Origin: Defluviitaleaceae bacterium
GTDB taxonomy: Bacteria > Bacillota > Clostridia > Lachnospirales > WQUN01
Length of the DNA: 21,440 nucleotides
Assembly (NCBI GenBank): GCA_009782245.1
Contig: WRKK01000351.1
Span: 1 to 21,440, forward strand
Direction of reading: 5' to 3'
Shown: piece after piece, positions 1 through 7,091 of the stretch
How positions within the stretch are numbered: the stretch's first letter is position 1
Layout of the letters: every line of letters starts with the position of its first letter
Notes under the pieces: generated by a model
Seen by the model: only the letters and a program-made list of their open reading frames with translations
Told to the model about the DNA's origin: nothing
The model's database searches: none
Program-made: the position numbers and the translations under genes

Positions 1-13
1 AAATCGGAATGGG

Positions 14-45
14 CAAACGGGCGACCGTCCTCGGTCGCCCGTTTG
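14..45. repeat. Perfect 14-bp palindrome with 4-nt loop
   Basis: Two perfectly complementary 14-bp arms (14-27 and 32-45) enclose the loop TCCT. The core GGGCGACC...GGTCGCCC occurs again near the other end of the window (21358-21399), so this is probably a copy of a dispersed palindromic intergenic repeat. It lies beyond the 3' end of the minus-strand transport operon. It could help termination or protect mRNA ends, but no T-run follows directly on the minus strand. Confidence 0.75.
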
Positions 46-52
46 GTTAAGT

Positions 53-82
53 GGGGCGGATTTTTTTCAAAAATCCCGCCCC
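53..82 (-). terminator. Probable transcription end hairpin of the transport operon
   Basis: GGGGCGG-ATTTTT (53-65) pairs with AAAAAT-C-CCGCCCC (69-82) with one bulged base and a very short loop. It lies 14 bp beyond the stop codon of the last permease gene. The A/T part of the stem gives a T-rich strand in either direction, so it could terminate transcription from both sides. The palindrome at 14-45 follows it, making a double hairpin. The terminator role is inferred from position and shape. Confidence 0.55.
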
Positions 83-96
83 GCAAATTCCACAAA

Positions 97-1140
97 TTAC
101 ATCTTAATTCCACTCTGCCCAATACTCTCAACAAAGAACCGTTGAGCAACCAAATAAACCAAAATTATCGGAGCAATACCAATAAGTACGCCCGTAGAAA
201 TCATTGCCTCTATTTGGGCGGTGGGCGGCGTTATGCCAGCGGTTGTGCCACCCAAGTTTATGTAGTATTGGATAAACATCTCGCTAAGCGAGCTCATCTG
301 GTGCGCCATAACGCCATGCCCTTGCAGGAACATTCCAGTATAAAAGCCGTCCGTCCATTGCCACACAAACGCAAACAAGAAACACGAAACCAGCATCGGC
401 ACGGCATCGGGCAACATTATTTGTGCGAATGTTCGCAACTTGCCGCAACCGTCAACCCACGCGGATTCTTCCAACTCTTTCGGCATATTTCTAAAATATT
501 GCCGCAACATGAAAATGTACAAGCCGTTCCGCAAGCCCATTGCACCCGCCGACAATATCAAATAGCCCTGCACCGTCTGCAACAGGTTAATCGGCTCGCC
601 GTTGATAAGCGAAACCAAGCCGAACAGGTCAAAAAAGCGGAAATTTAGGAACATTGAAGCCATAATTGTGTGCGGCGGCACAATAATTGTAACTATAACG
701 CAAGCGAACCAAAACCGCTTTAGCGGAAAGTTGAACCGTGAAAAGCCGTACGCAACCAGCGTACACGCCGCAATTTGCAACACCGCAACCGAAAACGTTA
801 CAATAACCGTTGTCAACAGCGAACCCCAATAATTCATTAGTTCGGCTGCCACACGAAAGTTAGCCAAGTTAGGCTGCCGCGGAATCGTGATAACTGTTGG
901 GTCAAACAAGTCGTCCCGCGACATTATCGCATTGGAAAACTGGTGAAACAACGGCTGTAATATCAAAAAGCACAGACCAAACAGCAGCACAACCATTAAA
1001 AAGTTGCCCAAAACACGCCGAGTGTCCGTTCGCAATAAATAGCCCTCCGAGGCACGGTTGCGTTCCCTGTACCGTGCGAAATTACTGGGCTTTCTCGCTT
1101 TTCCCGTTTTTGCTACTCTTGTAGCGCCAAATTTAGTCAT
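97..1140 (-). CDS. Carbohydrate ABC transporter permease, MalG-like (second pair)
   Basis: A 347-residue inner-membrane subunit of a CUT1-type sugar importer (binding-protein-dependent transport family). About six hydrophobic segments are visible. The first follows a basic, Arg-rich N-terminal tail of about 45 residues. The cytoplasmic EAA loop that contacts the ATPase reads roughly EESAWVDGCGKLRTFAQIMLP. Its DG-x(5,6)-F-x(2)-I-x-LP pattern is clear, although Cys-Gly replaces the usual Ala-Ser after DG. The length is longer than the usual 275-300 because of the N-terminal tail. The start overlaps the end of the upstream permease gene by 8 bp, and only a weak AAGG lies upstream, so translational coupling is likely. 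It is the last gene of the operon. The substrate cannot be read from the sequence. Confidence 0.9.
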   Translation of the reverse strand: MTKFGATRVAKTGKARKPSNFARYRERNRASEGYLLRTDTRRVLGNFLMVVLLFGLCFLILQPLFHQFSNAIMSRDDLFDPTVITIPRQPNLANFRVAAELMNYWGSLLTTVIVTFSVAVLQIAACTLVAYGFSRFNFPLKRFWFACVIVTIIVPPHTIMASMFLNFRFFDLFGLVSLINGEPINLLQTVQGYLILSAGAMGLRNGLYIFMLRQYFRNMPKELEESAWVDGCGKLRTFAQIMLPDAVPMLVSCFLFAFVWQWTDGFYTGMFLQGHGVMAHQMSSLSEMFIQYYINLGGTTAGITPPTAQIEAMISTGVLIGIAPIILVYLVAQRFFVESIGQSGIKM

Positions 1141-2074
1141 AATAATACACCAACCTTGAAATTATAAATCCGACAATTCCCAAAATTGCGGCAATCGCCA
1201 AAAAGAAAACCAGCGCCAACGCCGAGCCGAACCCAAAATTCATCAGCCGCATTATCTGAATTTCCACCATATTCATTACTTCGCTGTCCGTGCGAACCAT
1301 AAAGTCCACAATCGAGTACACAACAACAACCAAAATCATCGGCGAAACCATTGGGAACGTTATTTTCCAAAAGTTTTCCCAGCCCGTTGCGCCCTCGATG
1401 CTTGCCGCCTCAAAAATGCTGGGGCTTATCGTCTGCAAGCCAGCCAAAAATATCAAAATTTGGATACCGCTCGCCATTGCAATCGTGTAAATTTGGTTGG
1501 TAATATCCAAAATATACTGGATAAAATCGCCCATAGCACCCGCACCAGTCGCCGTTACCAGCAAATCTTCGATAAAGCCCGTAACATTGGCGCGCAAAGC
1601 ATTTTGGTCTTGAATCTGCGTTGCGACCATATCCAGCAGCGAGTTGTTCGTTTCGATGCCAATCAGTACGCCGCTTGCTAAAATTACTGGCAAAAAGAAG
1701 ATTGCCCGCACAAACGCACGTCCAGGAAACTTGCGATTTAACATAATAGCGACAAACAGGCTAAAAATCACAATCGCAGGTACCATTAACGCCATTTGCA
1801 CAATTTCCTCTGTCAAAAACCGCACAAAATCGGGATCAATCGTAAGTGCCCGCCGCAAGTTTTCAAGCCCAGTCCATTCAATAAAAAACGTGTTATTTAC
1901 AGCGTCCATCGTAACAAATGAAAACGCAAACCGCACCGTCTGATACAGCGGATAAGCCATAAACGCCACAAAACCAACAATAAACGGCAAAATAAACAAA
2001 TACCCAGAAATCGCATTCTTCGTCGCCATCGTCATTCCCTTTTTGCCGCTCTTGCCACCTTTCACTTTTACCAT
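1133..2074 (-). CDS. Sugar ABC transporter permease, MalF-like (second pair)
   Basis: A 313-residue membrane permease of the CUT1 sugar-importer family, forming the natural heterodimer partner of the following gene. The N-terminus is basic (VKGGKSGKKG) and leads into a first membrane span, YLFILPFIVGFVAFMAYPL, typical of MalF-like subunits. The EAA loop is FEAASIEGATGWENFWKITF, close to consensus. An AAGGAGG ribosome site (2082-2088) sits 7 nt from the ATG. The gene follows the DUF5696 lipoprotein with a 129-bp gap containing inverted repeats. This pair has no ordinary solute-binding protein directly beside it, so it may work with the DUF5696 lipoprotein or share the binding protein at 11330-14215; both are inference. 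Confidence 0.9.
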   Translation of the reverse strand: MVKVKGGKSGKKGMTMATKNAISGYLFILPFIVGFVAFMAYPLYQTVRFAFSFVTMDAVNNTFFIEWTGLENLRRALTIDPDFVRFLTEEIVQMALMVPAIVIFSLFVAIMLNRKFPGRAFVRAIFFLPVILASGVLIGIETNNSLLDMVATQIQDQNALRANVTGFIEDLLVTATGAGAMGDFIQYILDITNQIYTIAMASGIQILIFLAGLQTISPSIFEAASIEGATGWENFWKITFPMVSPMILVVVVYSIVDFMVRTDSEVMNMVEIQIMRLMNFGFGSALALVFFLAIAAILGIVGFIISRLVYYYD

Positions 2075-2115
2075 TGTATAACCTCCTTAAAAATTTGGGA
2101 TAATGCGGATAACAT

Positions 2116-2183
2116 GGGCGGATTGTGGTTTTATAAAAATCCGCAAATTTCTAAAAATTCGCCAAAATTCCCAAAATCCGCCC
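2116..2183 (-). other. Inverted repeats in the DUF5696-permease gap
   Basis: GGGCGGATT (2116-2124) is complementary to AATCCGCCC (2175-2183), and its inner part GCGGATT (2118-2124) is also complementary to AATCCGC (2138-2144). Two mutually exclusive hairpins are therefore possible in the mRNA upstream of the second permease pair. The rest of the gap is an A/T-rich run of CCCAAA-type quasi-repeats. The hairpins may tune expression between the lipoprotein and the permeases. No U-run follows, so a simple terminator is unlikely. Confidence 0.5.
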
Positions 2184-2203
2184 AAATTTCCCAAAAATTC
2201 CTT

Positions 2204-4813
2204 TTATTCTACAGCCGTGCCTGTTAGCACTTCCGAGCCGTTGACGTTGCGTACTACTAGATAACGCATTGTGGGGATTAGCCGTCCGTCTGTTGTTGTG
2301 AAGTCGTGGTTGGAGCTGTTTACGAAAACTTGTGTGCCGTCTTCGTAGACTGTTAGCGATACGCCGTCCATGTTTAGCAGCTGGTGGTCAACGATAAGCT
2401 GGTTGTAAAGGTGGCGGAAACTTTCGGCGTGGCGTTGGTAGACTTCGTCGGCGACGTGTTGCCAGCGGTCAAACTCGTTGGCGAAATAGCGGCGATAGCG
2501 TGTAACGTTAAGGTCGGCGGTTGCCACGTTCATAAAGCTGAAGAATAGCGACGAGCCGCCCTCAACCGAGCGTAATAAATGATACGAATGATCTTCCGCC
2601 AAATTTAGCGGCCGTCCCGCAAACGGGATAAGCCCGTGCAGAGCAATCTGGTAAAACGGCACAGTTACCGAGGTTATCCCGAAACCTTGGTCGCTGACGG
2701 GCATTCCTGTTATAAGGTCGGCAAAGGGCAAAGCGTACGAAAAGCCGTAATTTAGCCAAACGCCAGTCCCGTTCGCTTGCAAATCGGCTAGTAGGTCGCG
2801 CCGCATATTCATCGAGGCCTCGCGCGTTACGTGCCTATCCTCGTGGAAATCTCCCGCAAGCGATGCCGCCATCGAGCGGAATGCTATGTTGTTTATGCCG
2901 ATTCCCGCCGCCTCGTCAACAAAATTGTTGACCAGCCGCATTGTAAAATCGGGATTCGCCAAAATTGTTGGGTCTGCCAAAACGCTCTCAGAGCCGTTTT
3001 CGCCGAAGAAAATATGGCTAAATCCGTTATGTTCAACTCGGCGGCGATTGGCTTGCCGTGCGGCATCTCGATTAAGCGAAAAGCCGTTAAATAGCGTGTT
3101 CCCGCGCATATTCACAAAATCGCCCTCAATGAAAAAGTTGAAACCTAGCCGTTCGGCGGTATTCAGCAGATTGTTCATTGCGTTGCGGTTGCCCAACTGC
3201 GAAATCAAATCCAGACTAGTCGGCACAACGTGGTCAATGGAATCGTTGTGCATTCCGCGCATCATTACTGGGATATTCTGCCAACCGAACTCCGCCAGCG
3301 TTTCTAAAATATCGGTAGCTTGTGCGAAAGTTGTCAACGCAAAAGGTCGCTCCACAGGAAAGCCCAGAAAATGCTGATTTGTCAAGGCAGAGCCCAAAAT
3401 TTCCACCATTGCGACAGTTGGCGCTTGCACACGCTCGTTTAGCCGAGGATACCGCTCTTGTAAAAATTCGCGGAAAGCGACCGCCATTCCCATGTAGCCA
3501 GGCGTTTCCGTGAAAGCGTAGCGGATTATGATGTACTCGTCCTGCGGAAGTTGCCATTCGTGGAGCAACAGCTGTGCGTCCGCGCGACCTGCAACGTCCA
3601 GCAACGCCCCGTGAATCAGCCGAAAAGTTGGGTGGACACGATTATACGGCGAACCCATTCCCGAAACTTCGGCTCGGATAGCGGCATACGAGGCACCCTC
3701 TTCGATGATTCCTGCAAAAGTTGCCCCGTTTTTGTGTACGCCAAAAACTGGAAAAGCAGCACGGTTATCGTGAATTAGGGCATCTCGGATAATCGCCTCG
3801 TCCCAACCAAAAACGTTGTTCCAGTACAACGCCTGATTATAGCGGCCGCTGTCAAACATTATCAACGCACCCGAGCCGTCTGGCACGAACATATAGCCGT
3901 CCTCTTCGGCACGAGCCGCTCCAAAATACGGCATAACTGTCAACCGAGTTGGAATAAAATCGGTGCGGTAGGTTATGCTGTTAAACGGAATTGTCAGCAC
4001 GACATCGTTGCGGTCAAGTTCAAACCGCATTGTTATGTTAAACTCTGGGCGATCGCCCGTTACCGCCAGCCCAAAATATTCCTGGTCGGCTTGCCATTCC
4101 TCGGCTGTATACCCGACCGCCTCAAGGCTATCCTGGATTCGCTCCATCAAAAAGCCCTGCACGTTGTCCTGTAGCACGTAGATTGTTTCGCCGTCCTCCA
4201 GCGTGGGGAACTGGGCGATTAGTGCGGCGCGGTCATCGCCAGCACGCAAGCGGTCAATGTGAAATGGTCGGTAAACATTGAGCACCTGCATCATCTCGGC
4301 GCGCGGCATTTGGTCAAGAAAATAATGGAAACGCTCCTCGTAAATGGCGTTCGGCACTTGGAAAGTTGGCGGAATATCGCCGACTGTGAAGTAAAGTTCT
4401 AGTACATTACCGTTTTCGAGTAGAGCGTGTTCAAAGTGCCCCGTTTGCACGGCAAACCGATAGGCATCGTAAATCCAGTTTGAGCCTTGGTGGTTCTCAA
4501 ACTCTAGTAGGAACAGGCTTTGTTTGCGGAAAAATTCAATAGCGGTTGCGTCTTCGTTGTCAACCGTTCCGTACGGCGTAGAACGCCATTCGTTGCCTGT
4601 TGCCAGTTCGGTTACGATAATTTCGGCGGTTTCCGTCAGAAAGTCCAGCCGCAAAAATTCATTTTGCAACGACACCACCGCAGGAATATCGGCATCGTAA
4701 CCATAGCCGAACATTTGAACTACGCCGCCCTCACGCTCGCGCACGGCACAAGCGGATAGGACGAATAGTGCGGCTATTAGGGTTAGTGTTAGTTTTGTTA
4801 GTTTTGTTTTCAT
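2204..4813 (-). CDS. DUF5696-type lipoprotein, possible glycan-active or binding protein
   Basis: An 869-residue exported lipoprotein. The N-terminus MKTKLTKLTLTLIAALFVLS followed by AC gives a type II signal with lipobox LSAC and lipid-bearing Cys22. Its overall features fit DUF5696 proteins, which in Bacillota sit beside CUT1 permeases. Residues around 470-700 alternate hydrophobic strands with acidic or polar loops (for example MMRGMHNDSIDH, FFIEGDFVNMRGN, GIGINNIAFRSM) and look like a TIM-barrel fold. A hydrolase role is plausible, but no catalytic pair can be assigned. The region before it (about 50-300) is rich in beta-strand patterns. A strong AAGGAGG site (4821-4827) precedes the ATG. 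Downstream lie the MalF/MalG-like genes 1133-2074 and 97-1140; upstream are the Rpn genes. It could act as hydrolase, substrate-capture protein, or both. Family confidence is moderate to good; function is open. Confidence 0.75.
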   Translation of the reverse strand: MKTKLTKLTLTLIAALFVLSACAVREREGGVVQMFGYGYDADIPAVVSLQNEFLRLDFLTETAEIIVTELATGNEWRSTPYGTVDNEDATAIEFFRKQSLFLLEFENHQGSNWIYDAYRFAVQTGHFEHALLENGNVLELYFTVGDIPPTFQVPNAIYEERFHYFLDQMPRAEMMQVLNVYRPFHIDRLRAGDDRAALIAQFPTLEDGETIYVLQDNVQGFLMERIQDSLEAVGYTAEEWQADQEYFGLAVTGDRPEFNITMRFELDRNDVVLTIPFNSITYRTDFIPTRLTVMPYFGAARAEEDGYMFVPDGSGALIMFDSGRYNQALYWNNVFGWDEAIIRDALIHDNRAAFPVFGVHKNGATFAGIIEEGASYAAIRAEVSGMGSPYNRVHPTFRLIHGALLDVAGRADAQLLLHEWQLPQDEYIIIRYAFTETPGYMGMAVAFREFLQERYPRLNERVQAPTVAMVEILGSALTNQHFLGFPVERPFALTTFAQATDILETLAEFGWQNIPVMMRGMHNDSIDHVVPTSLDLISQLGNRNAMNNLLNTAERLGFNFFIEGDFVNMRGNTLFNGFSLNRDAARQANRRRVEHNGFSHIFFGENGSESVLADPTILANPDFTMRLVNNFVDEAAGIGINNIAFRSMAASLAGDFHEDRHVTREASMNMRRDLLADLQANGTGVWLNYGFSYALPFADLITGMPVSDQGFGITSVTVPFYQIALHGLIPFAGRPLNLAEDHSYHLLRSVEGGSSLFFSFMNVATADLNVTRYRRYFANEFDRWQHVADEVYQRHAESFRHLYNQLIVDHQLLNMDGVSLTVYEDGTQVFVNSSNHDFTTTDGRLIPTMRYLVVRNVNGSEVLTGTAVE

Positions 4814-4837
4814 TTGGGTACCTCCTTAATATGGTTG

Positions 4838-5020
4838 CTAGGTTGCTAACTGCTCGAGTTCTTGTTTTCTTTTTTCGTATTCAGCCCTATATTCGGGGTT
4901 TTCACTTATTTCAGCTAGAGTATCAATGGCAAGTTTCATTGTTTCATCGGTTTCGTAAAGATGTTTCAAATATGCTTGCATACCGTGTTCGCTAGTTTTT
5001 GTTTGTTTGCGTTTTTTCAT
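4838..5020 (-). pseudogene. 60-aa remnant of an Rpn-family protein (C-terminal helical part)
   Basis: The 60-residue product contains LYETDETMKLAIDTLAEI followed by NPEYRAEYEKRKQELEQL. This matches LYETDEQLKFAVDTLALYYEDTEYRNAYDDRL in the neighbouring 336-aa Rpn protein, so it corresponds to the segment just after the nuclease domain. No D/E nuclease motif is present. The start has a usable AGGAG eight bases upstream and begins with a Lys/Arg-rich stretch, so it may still be translated as a short helical protein. It lies 12 bp after the 336-aa gene. I read it as a degraded third copy; a functional small partner protein is the alternative. Confidence 0.6.
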
Positions 5021-5032
5021 TTGCAGTAGCTC

Positions 5033-6043
5033 CTAAAGGGTTATTCCTTGCTCTGCTACTTTTTGCAAAAGCAGGGCAATTTGGCGGTCTTTTTCGGCGG
5101 CTAGTTGCTCCGCTTGCTCACGTTTTTGCTGTTCTTGTGCAAGTTGCTTATCTTTTTGAACAAGTTGCTTATCCTTTTGAACAAGTTGCTTGTCCTTTTG
5201 AACAAGTTGCTTATCCTTTTGAACAAGTTGCTCTTCCGTTTCCTTGATAGAATTCATTTCGCGCAACCTATCGTCATAAGCATTTCTATACTCTGTGTCT
5301 TCGTAATACAAAGCCAAAGTATCAACGGCAAATTTTAATTGCTCGTCCGTTTCGTAGAGATTTTTTATTAAATTTTTATTGGGCATATTGCTTTGGGTAA
5401 TCAAAGAGAGCCATTTTGTTAAGTCTGGGTGCACGTTATCTAGTAACGCTTTATTGTCGTCTAGTAGTATTTTGTCTGCTTTCATTTTTTTACCTCCTGT
5501 TTTTTTCTTTATTGCTCGCAAAAAGGCTTTTGTGTCAATATAGTGCATCTCCATAGCAGATGTAAACGGTTCGCCTGTTTCGATGTCTGTTATCATACAC
5601 AGCCTATGGATTTTGTCCACTTTTTTTGTTTTGCGATTGTTTTTCAAAGGGGATATTTGCCCTTCTGCAAAGGTAATCGATATTATCGGTGTTGCTGATA
5701 GGTACTTTTCGCCGCCTTTCAGCTGGTCGCCATAAGACCTCGCCCATGAATATATCGTTTTTGCCTTTAGTTCGCTCAATTTGTAAAGGTGCATTTCGAT
5801 TAGAACAATTATTCCGCTGTCCAACGTTGCCTTTACGTCCAATATTACCAGTTTTCCGCCCTTGGTTTCTTTTTCCAAAGTCGGATTGTTTATTTCCAAG
5901 GATTTCACTACGCGCGGAATGCCCTTATTGGCGAAAACTGCGTTCAATACCCAAATCAGCAAGCATGGATCGCTCTTAACAAAAAACAGCTTAAAAGCGT
6001 AATCCACGCGCAAATCCATCAATTTGTCAAAGTCTATCGTCAT
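5033..6043 (-). CDS. Rpn-family PD-(D/E)XK nuclease/transposase-like protein (copy 2)
   Basis: A 336-residue protein of the Rpn / PDDEXK_2 type (recombination-promoting nucleases once called transposases). The N-terminus MTIDFDKLMDLRVDYAFKLF is the usual entry motif. The nuclease core shows Asp69 in VILDVKA and Glu83-x-His85 in LIEMH, where the family commonly has E-x-Q or E-x-K. Conserved IHRLCMITDIETGE and AMEMHYIDTKAFL follow. Residues 270-336 are Gln/Lys/Glu-rich with a QLVQKDK heptad-like repeat and probably a coiled coil, ending in EQGITL. It is paralogous to the gene at 6104-7087, with near-identical DNA at both ends and a diverged middle. The start is coupled to an 11-codon mini-ORF. 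It interrupts a sugar transport operon. DNA cleavage activity is family knowledge, not shown here. Confidence 0.85.
   Translation of the reverse strand: MTIDFDKLMDLRVDYAFKLFFVKSDPCLLIWVLNAVFANKGIPRVVKSLEINNPTLEKETKGGKLVILDVKATLDSGIIVLIEMHLYKLSELKAKTIYSWARSYGDQLKGGEKYLSATPIISITFAEGQISPLKNNRKTKKVDKIHRLCMITDIETGEPFTSAMEMHYIDTKAFLRAIKKKTGGKKMKADKILLDDNKALLDNVHPDLTKWLSLITQSNMPNKNLIKNLYETDEQLKFAVDTLALYYEDTEYRNAYDDRLREMNSIKETEEQLVQKDKQLVQKDKQLVQKDKQLVQKDKQLAQEQQKREQAEQLAAEKDRQIALLLQKVAEQGITL
5140..5233 (-). repeat. Four 21-bp in-frame repeats (QLVQKDK)
   Basis: The 21-bp unit occupies 5140-5160, 5161-5181, 5182-5202 and 5203-5223, with the first 10 bases of a fifth at 5224-5233. Differences between units are only one or two bases. 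The repeats encode the heptad QLVQKDK in the C-terminal tail of the Rpn copy 2 protein. The 7-residue period matches a coiled coil. The paralogue at 6104-7087 lacks this array, so it arose after duplication, probably by slippage. Confidence 0.9.
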
Positions 6044-6047
6044 AATG

Positions 6048-6083
6048 TCAACCTAAACCCTTGATAGTGGCTAATTTTTTCAT
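6048..6083 (-). CDS. 11-residue mini-ORF coupled to Rpn copy 2
   Basis: The peptide MKKLATIKGLG is read from ATG at 6083, with AAAGGAG a suitable distance upstream, and ends in TGA four bases before the ATG of the 336-aa Rpn gene. The last codons and stop (TTA GGT TGA) repeat the last codons and stop of the YIP1 gene, which sits in the same position before Rpn copy 1. It may serve only to deliver ribosomes to the Rpn start by termination-reinitiation, or be a scar of the duplication. No function is claimed for the peptide. Confidence 0.45.
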   Translation of the reverse strand: MKKLATIKGLG

Positions 6084-6103
6084 TCGGGCATCTCCTTTTT
6101 GGA

Positions 6104-7087
6104 TTACAGGGTTATCCCCTGCTCTGCTACTTTTTGCAAAAGCATGGCAATCTGGTGGGCTTGTTCGGCGGCTAGTTGCTCCGCTTGCTCACGTTTTTGC
6201 TGCTCTTCCTGATTCTTCAGTTCAAGCTGTTCAATTTTCCGCCTGTCTCTTTCAGACTTGCGTTCCGCCTTTTTTTTGCCCTCTTCTGCCTCGAATAACT
6301 TTGTTTCATAGTTAATAAGATCGTTTTGACGGCGGATATAGCTTGCTCTGGCGTATTCGTCTTCGCTTTGCCAAACTAGCGTGTCAATAGCAGATTTTAC
6401 ATCTTTGTTTCGCTCGTAAACGGCTTTTATAATGTTTTTATCCTCTATATCTTTCTGCAACATCAAGGATAGCCAATCTATCAAATCGTTGTTTAGGGTT
6501 TCTGTGTTATTGTTCTTTGGCAAGGTCGTTTTTTTCTGCATTTTTTCTAATCCTCCTAGTTTGATTAGTTGTGCCAAAAAGGCTTGCATATCAATGTAAT
6601 GCAGCTCCATTGCGTTGGTTAAAATTTCGCCAGTTTCAATGTCTGTTATTTTGCACAACCTATGAATTTTGGGCTTTGAATCCGCCGCCAAAGTTTTAAT
6701 TTGCCCATTGGTAAAAGTAATGGCAATAGTCGGCGGCTGGCTGGAATATTTTTCTTTTTTGCGTAGCTGTGTGCCGTGCGTTACCGCCCACGAGCGAATC
6801 GTTTTCGCTTTTATCTCCACTAGTTCGTGCAGATGTATCTCAATTAAGATAATCGAGCCGTTGCTTAATTTTGCGGCTATGTCCAATATGGAAAGTTTAC
6901 CCTTTTTGGAGTCTTTTTCCAGATAAGGGTTTTTTATTCGTAGCCACGTTATTTTGCGGTGGATACCCTTGTTCGCAAAAATTGCATTTAACAAGGAAAT
7001 CAGCAAGCGTTTTTTGCCCCTTATGAACAACAGTTTGAACGCGTAATCCACGCGCAAATCCATCAATTTGTCAAAATCTATCGTCAT
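6104..7087 (-). CDS. Rpn-family PD-(D/E)XK nuclease/transposase-like protein (copy 1)
   Basis: A 327-residue paralogue of the protein at 5033-6043. It has the same start (MTIDFDKLMDLRVDYAFKL), Asp69 in SILDIAA, Glu83-x-His85 in LIEIH, the IHRLCKITDIETGE and AMELHYIDMQAFL motifs, and the same ending EQGITL. By eye the central part is only about half identical in protein, whereas the DNA of the first 60 bp and last 100 bp is almost the same in both genes. The C-terminal 90 residues are Lys/Glu/Gln-rich (KKAERKSERDRRKIEQLELK) and probably coiled coil. The ATG lies 4 bp after the YIP1 stop codon, and its weak ribosome site overlaps the YIP1 coding end, so translation is probably coupled. Rpn proteins act on DNA and recombination; nothing links this one to sugar transport except position. 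Confidence 0.85.
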   Translation of the reverse strand: MTIDFDKLMDLRVDYAFKLLFIRGKKRLLISLLNAIFANKGIHRKITWLRIKNPYLEKDSKKGKLSILDIAAKLSNGSIILIEIHLHELVEIKAKTIRSWAVTHGTQLRKKEKYSSQPPTIAITFTNGQIKTLAADSKPKIHRLCKITDIETGEILTNAMELHYIDMQAFLAQLIKLGGLEKMQKKTTLPKNNNTETLNNDLIDWLSLMLQKDIEDKNIIKAVYERNKDVKSAIDTLVWQSEDEYARASYIRRQNDLINYETKLFEAEEGKKKAERKSERDRRKIEQLELKNQEEQQKREQAEQLAAEQAHQIAMLLQKVAEQGITL

Positions 7088-7091
7088 AATG

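Noticed and set aside
43..648. 201-codon plus-strand ORF at the left edge
   Set aside because: Antisense to the MalG-like permease gene, with no recognisable domain. The permease frame has clear membrane spans and an EAA loop.
4838..7087. Classical insertion sequence or transposon
   Set aside because: Rpn proteins were once called transposases, but I see no terminal inverted repeats or clear target duplications flanking the block, so no mobile element boundaries are given.
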